Positions 4,564 through 5,729 of a stretch of DNA of 5,729 nt are shown here, piece after piece. Under the pieces are notes generated by a model. It did no database searches. It was not told the DNA's origin and saw nothing but the letters and a program-made list of their open reading frames with translations. Position 1 is the stretch's first letter. Each line of letters opens with the position of its first letter. The translations under genes and the position numbers were made by a program. The stretch is from an uncultured beta proteobacterium (GTDB lineage Bacteria > Pseudomonadota > Gammaproteobacteria > Burkholderiales > Burkholderiaceae_B), in NCBI GenBank assembly GCA_903929925.1, contig CAIYWO010000135.1, positions 1 through 5,729 on the forward strand. Direction: 5' to 3'.

Positions 4564-5729
4564 ATGCGCATTTGGTTGTGGACGCTTGTGATAGCCACGG
4601 TTGCTGTTGTCCTGGCCGTTGTGTTGCGCGAGAACACTGGCCATGTGCTGGTGTTGGTTAACCAGTGGCGCATACAAGTATCTTTACCCTTTGCGGTGCT
4701 GGCGACGGCGGCGTGTTTCTGTTTGATGTATCTGGCTCTGCGTTTGGCTACGCTGGTTTTAGATATCCCTGGCCGCGTTAAGACGTGGCACCGGCGTCGT
4801 GCATTGCGTCGTGACCACGAGCTCCTTGAGCAAGGCTGGACCGAATTGCTAGAAGGACGTTATGCGCATGCAGAAAAGGATCTAACGAAACTACTTGGTC
4901 GCAGTAAGAGTATGAACCAAAGTGTGCTCGCGGCTTTGTCTGCTGCACGCGCAGCGCATGCTCTGGGTGAATACGATCGGCGTGATGGATTGATCCTGTC
5001 TGCCAAGGACAAGGCTCAGGAAGATGTTGGGTTGCGTGAAGCAGTGTCGACGGTCGCCGCCGAACTCTATCTTGATCAGGGATTGTCCGAGCAGGCGTTA
5101 GCGGAACTTAATACGCTTCAAAAGTCCGGAGCCAAGCAAGTGCACGCGCTCAGACTCTTCTTGCGAGCGCACCGCCAATTGAATCGTCATGACCAAGTGT
5201 TTTCGCTTGCACGCGCGCTTAATAAGCGAGGTGCGTTGCATGATACCGAGGCGACTCAGGTCATTGAGATGGCGGCCGCCGCGCGCATCCGTGAGACCTT
5301 GCATGCCGGGACGTGGCAGAAAGTCTGGTCTGATCTCAAGCCTTCCGAGCGCGTGTTGCCTGAGGTCGCTTTGGCAGGAGCCCAGGCGTTTGAGGTTGTT
5401 GGTCAGCTTGATGAATCTTCGCGAGTGCTTGAGCAGGCCATCTCAGTGTCCTTTGATCCCCGATTGCTTGCTGCTTACGCTCGCGCGGAGTCTTCCCAGG
5501 TTACGCGACGCTTAGAGAAAGCTGAAGCGTGGCTTCAAAAGAGTCCGGCAGACCCTGATTTATTGGCAACGATTGGTAACCTTTGTTTGGCTGGTCAGAT
5601 CTGGGGTCAGGCCGAGAGCTATTTGGTACGCAGTTTGGCGCGTCGCAGCGACGCGCGTGTGCATGTTGCGCTGGCCTCTCTCTACGACAAGATCAATCGC
5701 CCTCAAGATGCAGCAATGCAGTGGCGTGC
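4564..5729 (+). CDS. hemY: HemY family inner-membrane protein with TPR-like helical repeats (3' end outside window)
   Basis: A membrane protein linked to late haem biosynthesis in proteobacteria; this proteobacterial HemY is unrelated to the Bacillus HemY protoporphyrinogen/coproporphyrinogen oxidase. The frame from ATG 4564 stays open to the window end: 388 full codons. E. coli HemY has 398 residues, so only the extreme C-terminus is missing. Two N-terminal transmembrane helices are visible (about residues 4-21 and 41-66), separated by the family loop GHVLVLVNQWRIQVSLP, followed by the basic segment RVKTWHRRRALRRD. The rest is alpha-helical with TPR-like spacing: LLEGRYAHAEKDL, AARAAHALGEYDRRD, AAELYLDQGLSEQAL, and near the edge GNLCLAGQIWGQAESYL and VALASLYDKINRPQDAA, matching the end of E. 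coli HemY. TAAAGG (4546-4551), inside the end of hemX and 12 nt before the ATG, may be the ribosome site, implying tight coupling to hemX. It has no enzymatic motif. Confidence 0.93.
   Translation, partial: MRIWLWTLVIATVAVVLAVVLRENTGHVLVLVNQWRIQVSLPFAVLATAACFCLMYLALRLATLVLDIPGRVKTWHRRRALRRDHELLEQGWTELLEGRYAHAEKDLTKLLGRSKSMNQSVLAALSAARAAHALGEYDRRDGLILSAKDKAQEDVGLREAVSTVAAELYLDQGLSEQALAELNTLQKSGAKQVHALRLFLRAHRQLNRHDQVFSLARALNKRGALHDTEATQVIEMAAAARIRETLHAGTWQKVWSDLKPSERVLPEVALAGAQAFEVVGQLDESSRVLEQAISVSFDPRLLAAYARAESSQVTRRLEKAEAWLQKSPADPDLLATIGNLCLAGQIWGQAESYLVRSLARRSDARVHVALASLYDKINRPQDAAMQWR

Noticed and set aside
5189..5515. 108-codon open frame on the plus strand inside hemY
   Set aside because: Out of frame with the clear HemY reading, very rich in Arg, Leu and Ser as expected for a shifted frame, with no ribosome site.

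Overview
The window is a stretch of core metabolism from a proteobacterium, most likely a betaproteobacterium of the Burkholderiales (Alcaligenaceae-like). This is inferred from remembered family features: the GGDPINGLKHID segment of SucD, a HemC that reads much like the Bordetella type, and the hemC-hemD-hemX-hemY order. Base composition is moderate (roughly mid-50s % GC by eye). Every full-length gene lies on the + strand, and I see no mobile element, CRISPR array, tRNA or rRNA.

Region 1 (1-1386) is the TCA-cycle pair sucC (3' end only) and sucD, which encode the beta and alpha subunits of succinyl-CoA synthetase. They are 18 nt apart and surely cotranscribed. Region 2 (1387-1491) is the only sizeable intergenic space. 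It holds two consecutive hairpins, and the second, followed by a T-rich run, looks like the intrinsic terminator of the suc operon. Region 3 (1492-1599) is a 35-codon ORF with a good Shine-Dalgarno that predicts a tiny single-pass membrane protein.

Region 4 (1611 to the window end) is the haem-biosynthesis cluster. hemC (hydroxymethylbilane synthase) probably starts at a TTG 11 nt after the microprotein stop. hemD (uroporphyrinogen-III synthase) follows, then the membrane-anchored coiled-coil protein HemX, then HemY, a two-TM protein with a helical-repeat (TPR-like) domain that runs off the right edge close to its natural end. HemC and HemD perform consecutive reactions: four porphobilinogen to hydroxymethylbilane, then to uroporphyrinogen III. 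HemX and HemY are membrane partners whose exact role is not settled. Gaps inside the cluster are 11, 13, about 16 (or an overlap) and 2 nt, so it is almost certainly one transcript with coupled translation.

I do not see an exotic new system. The least explained items are the 35-aa membrane microprotein in front of hemC, the non-ATG start of hemC next to its stop codon, the tandem hairpins after sucD, and an 8-bp inverted repeat spanning the hemD/hemX junction.
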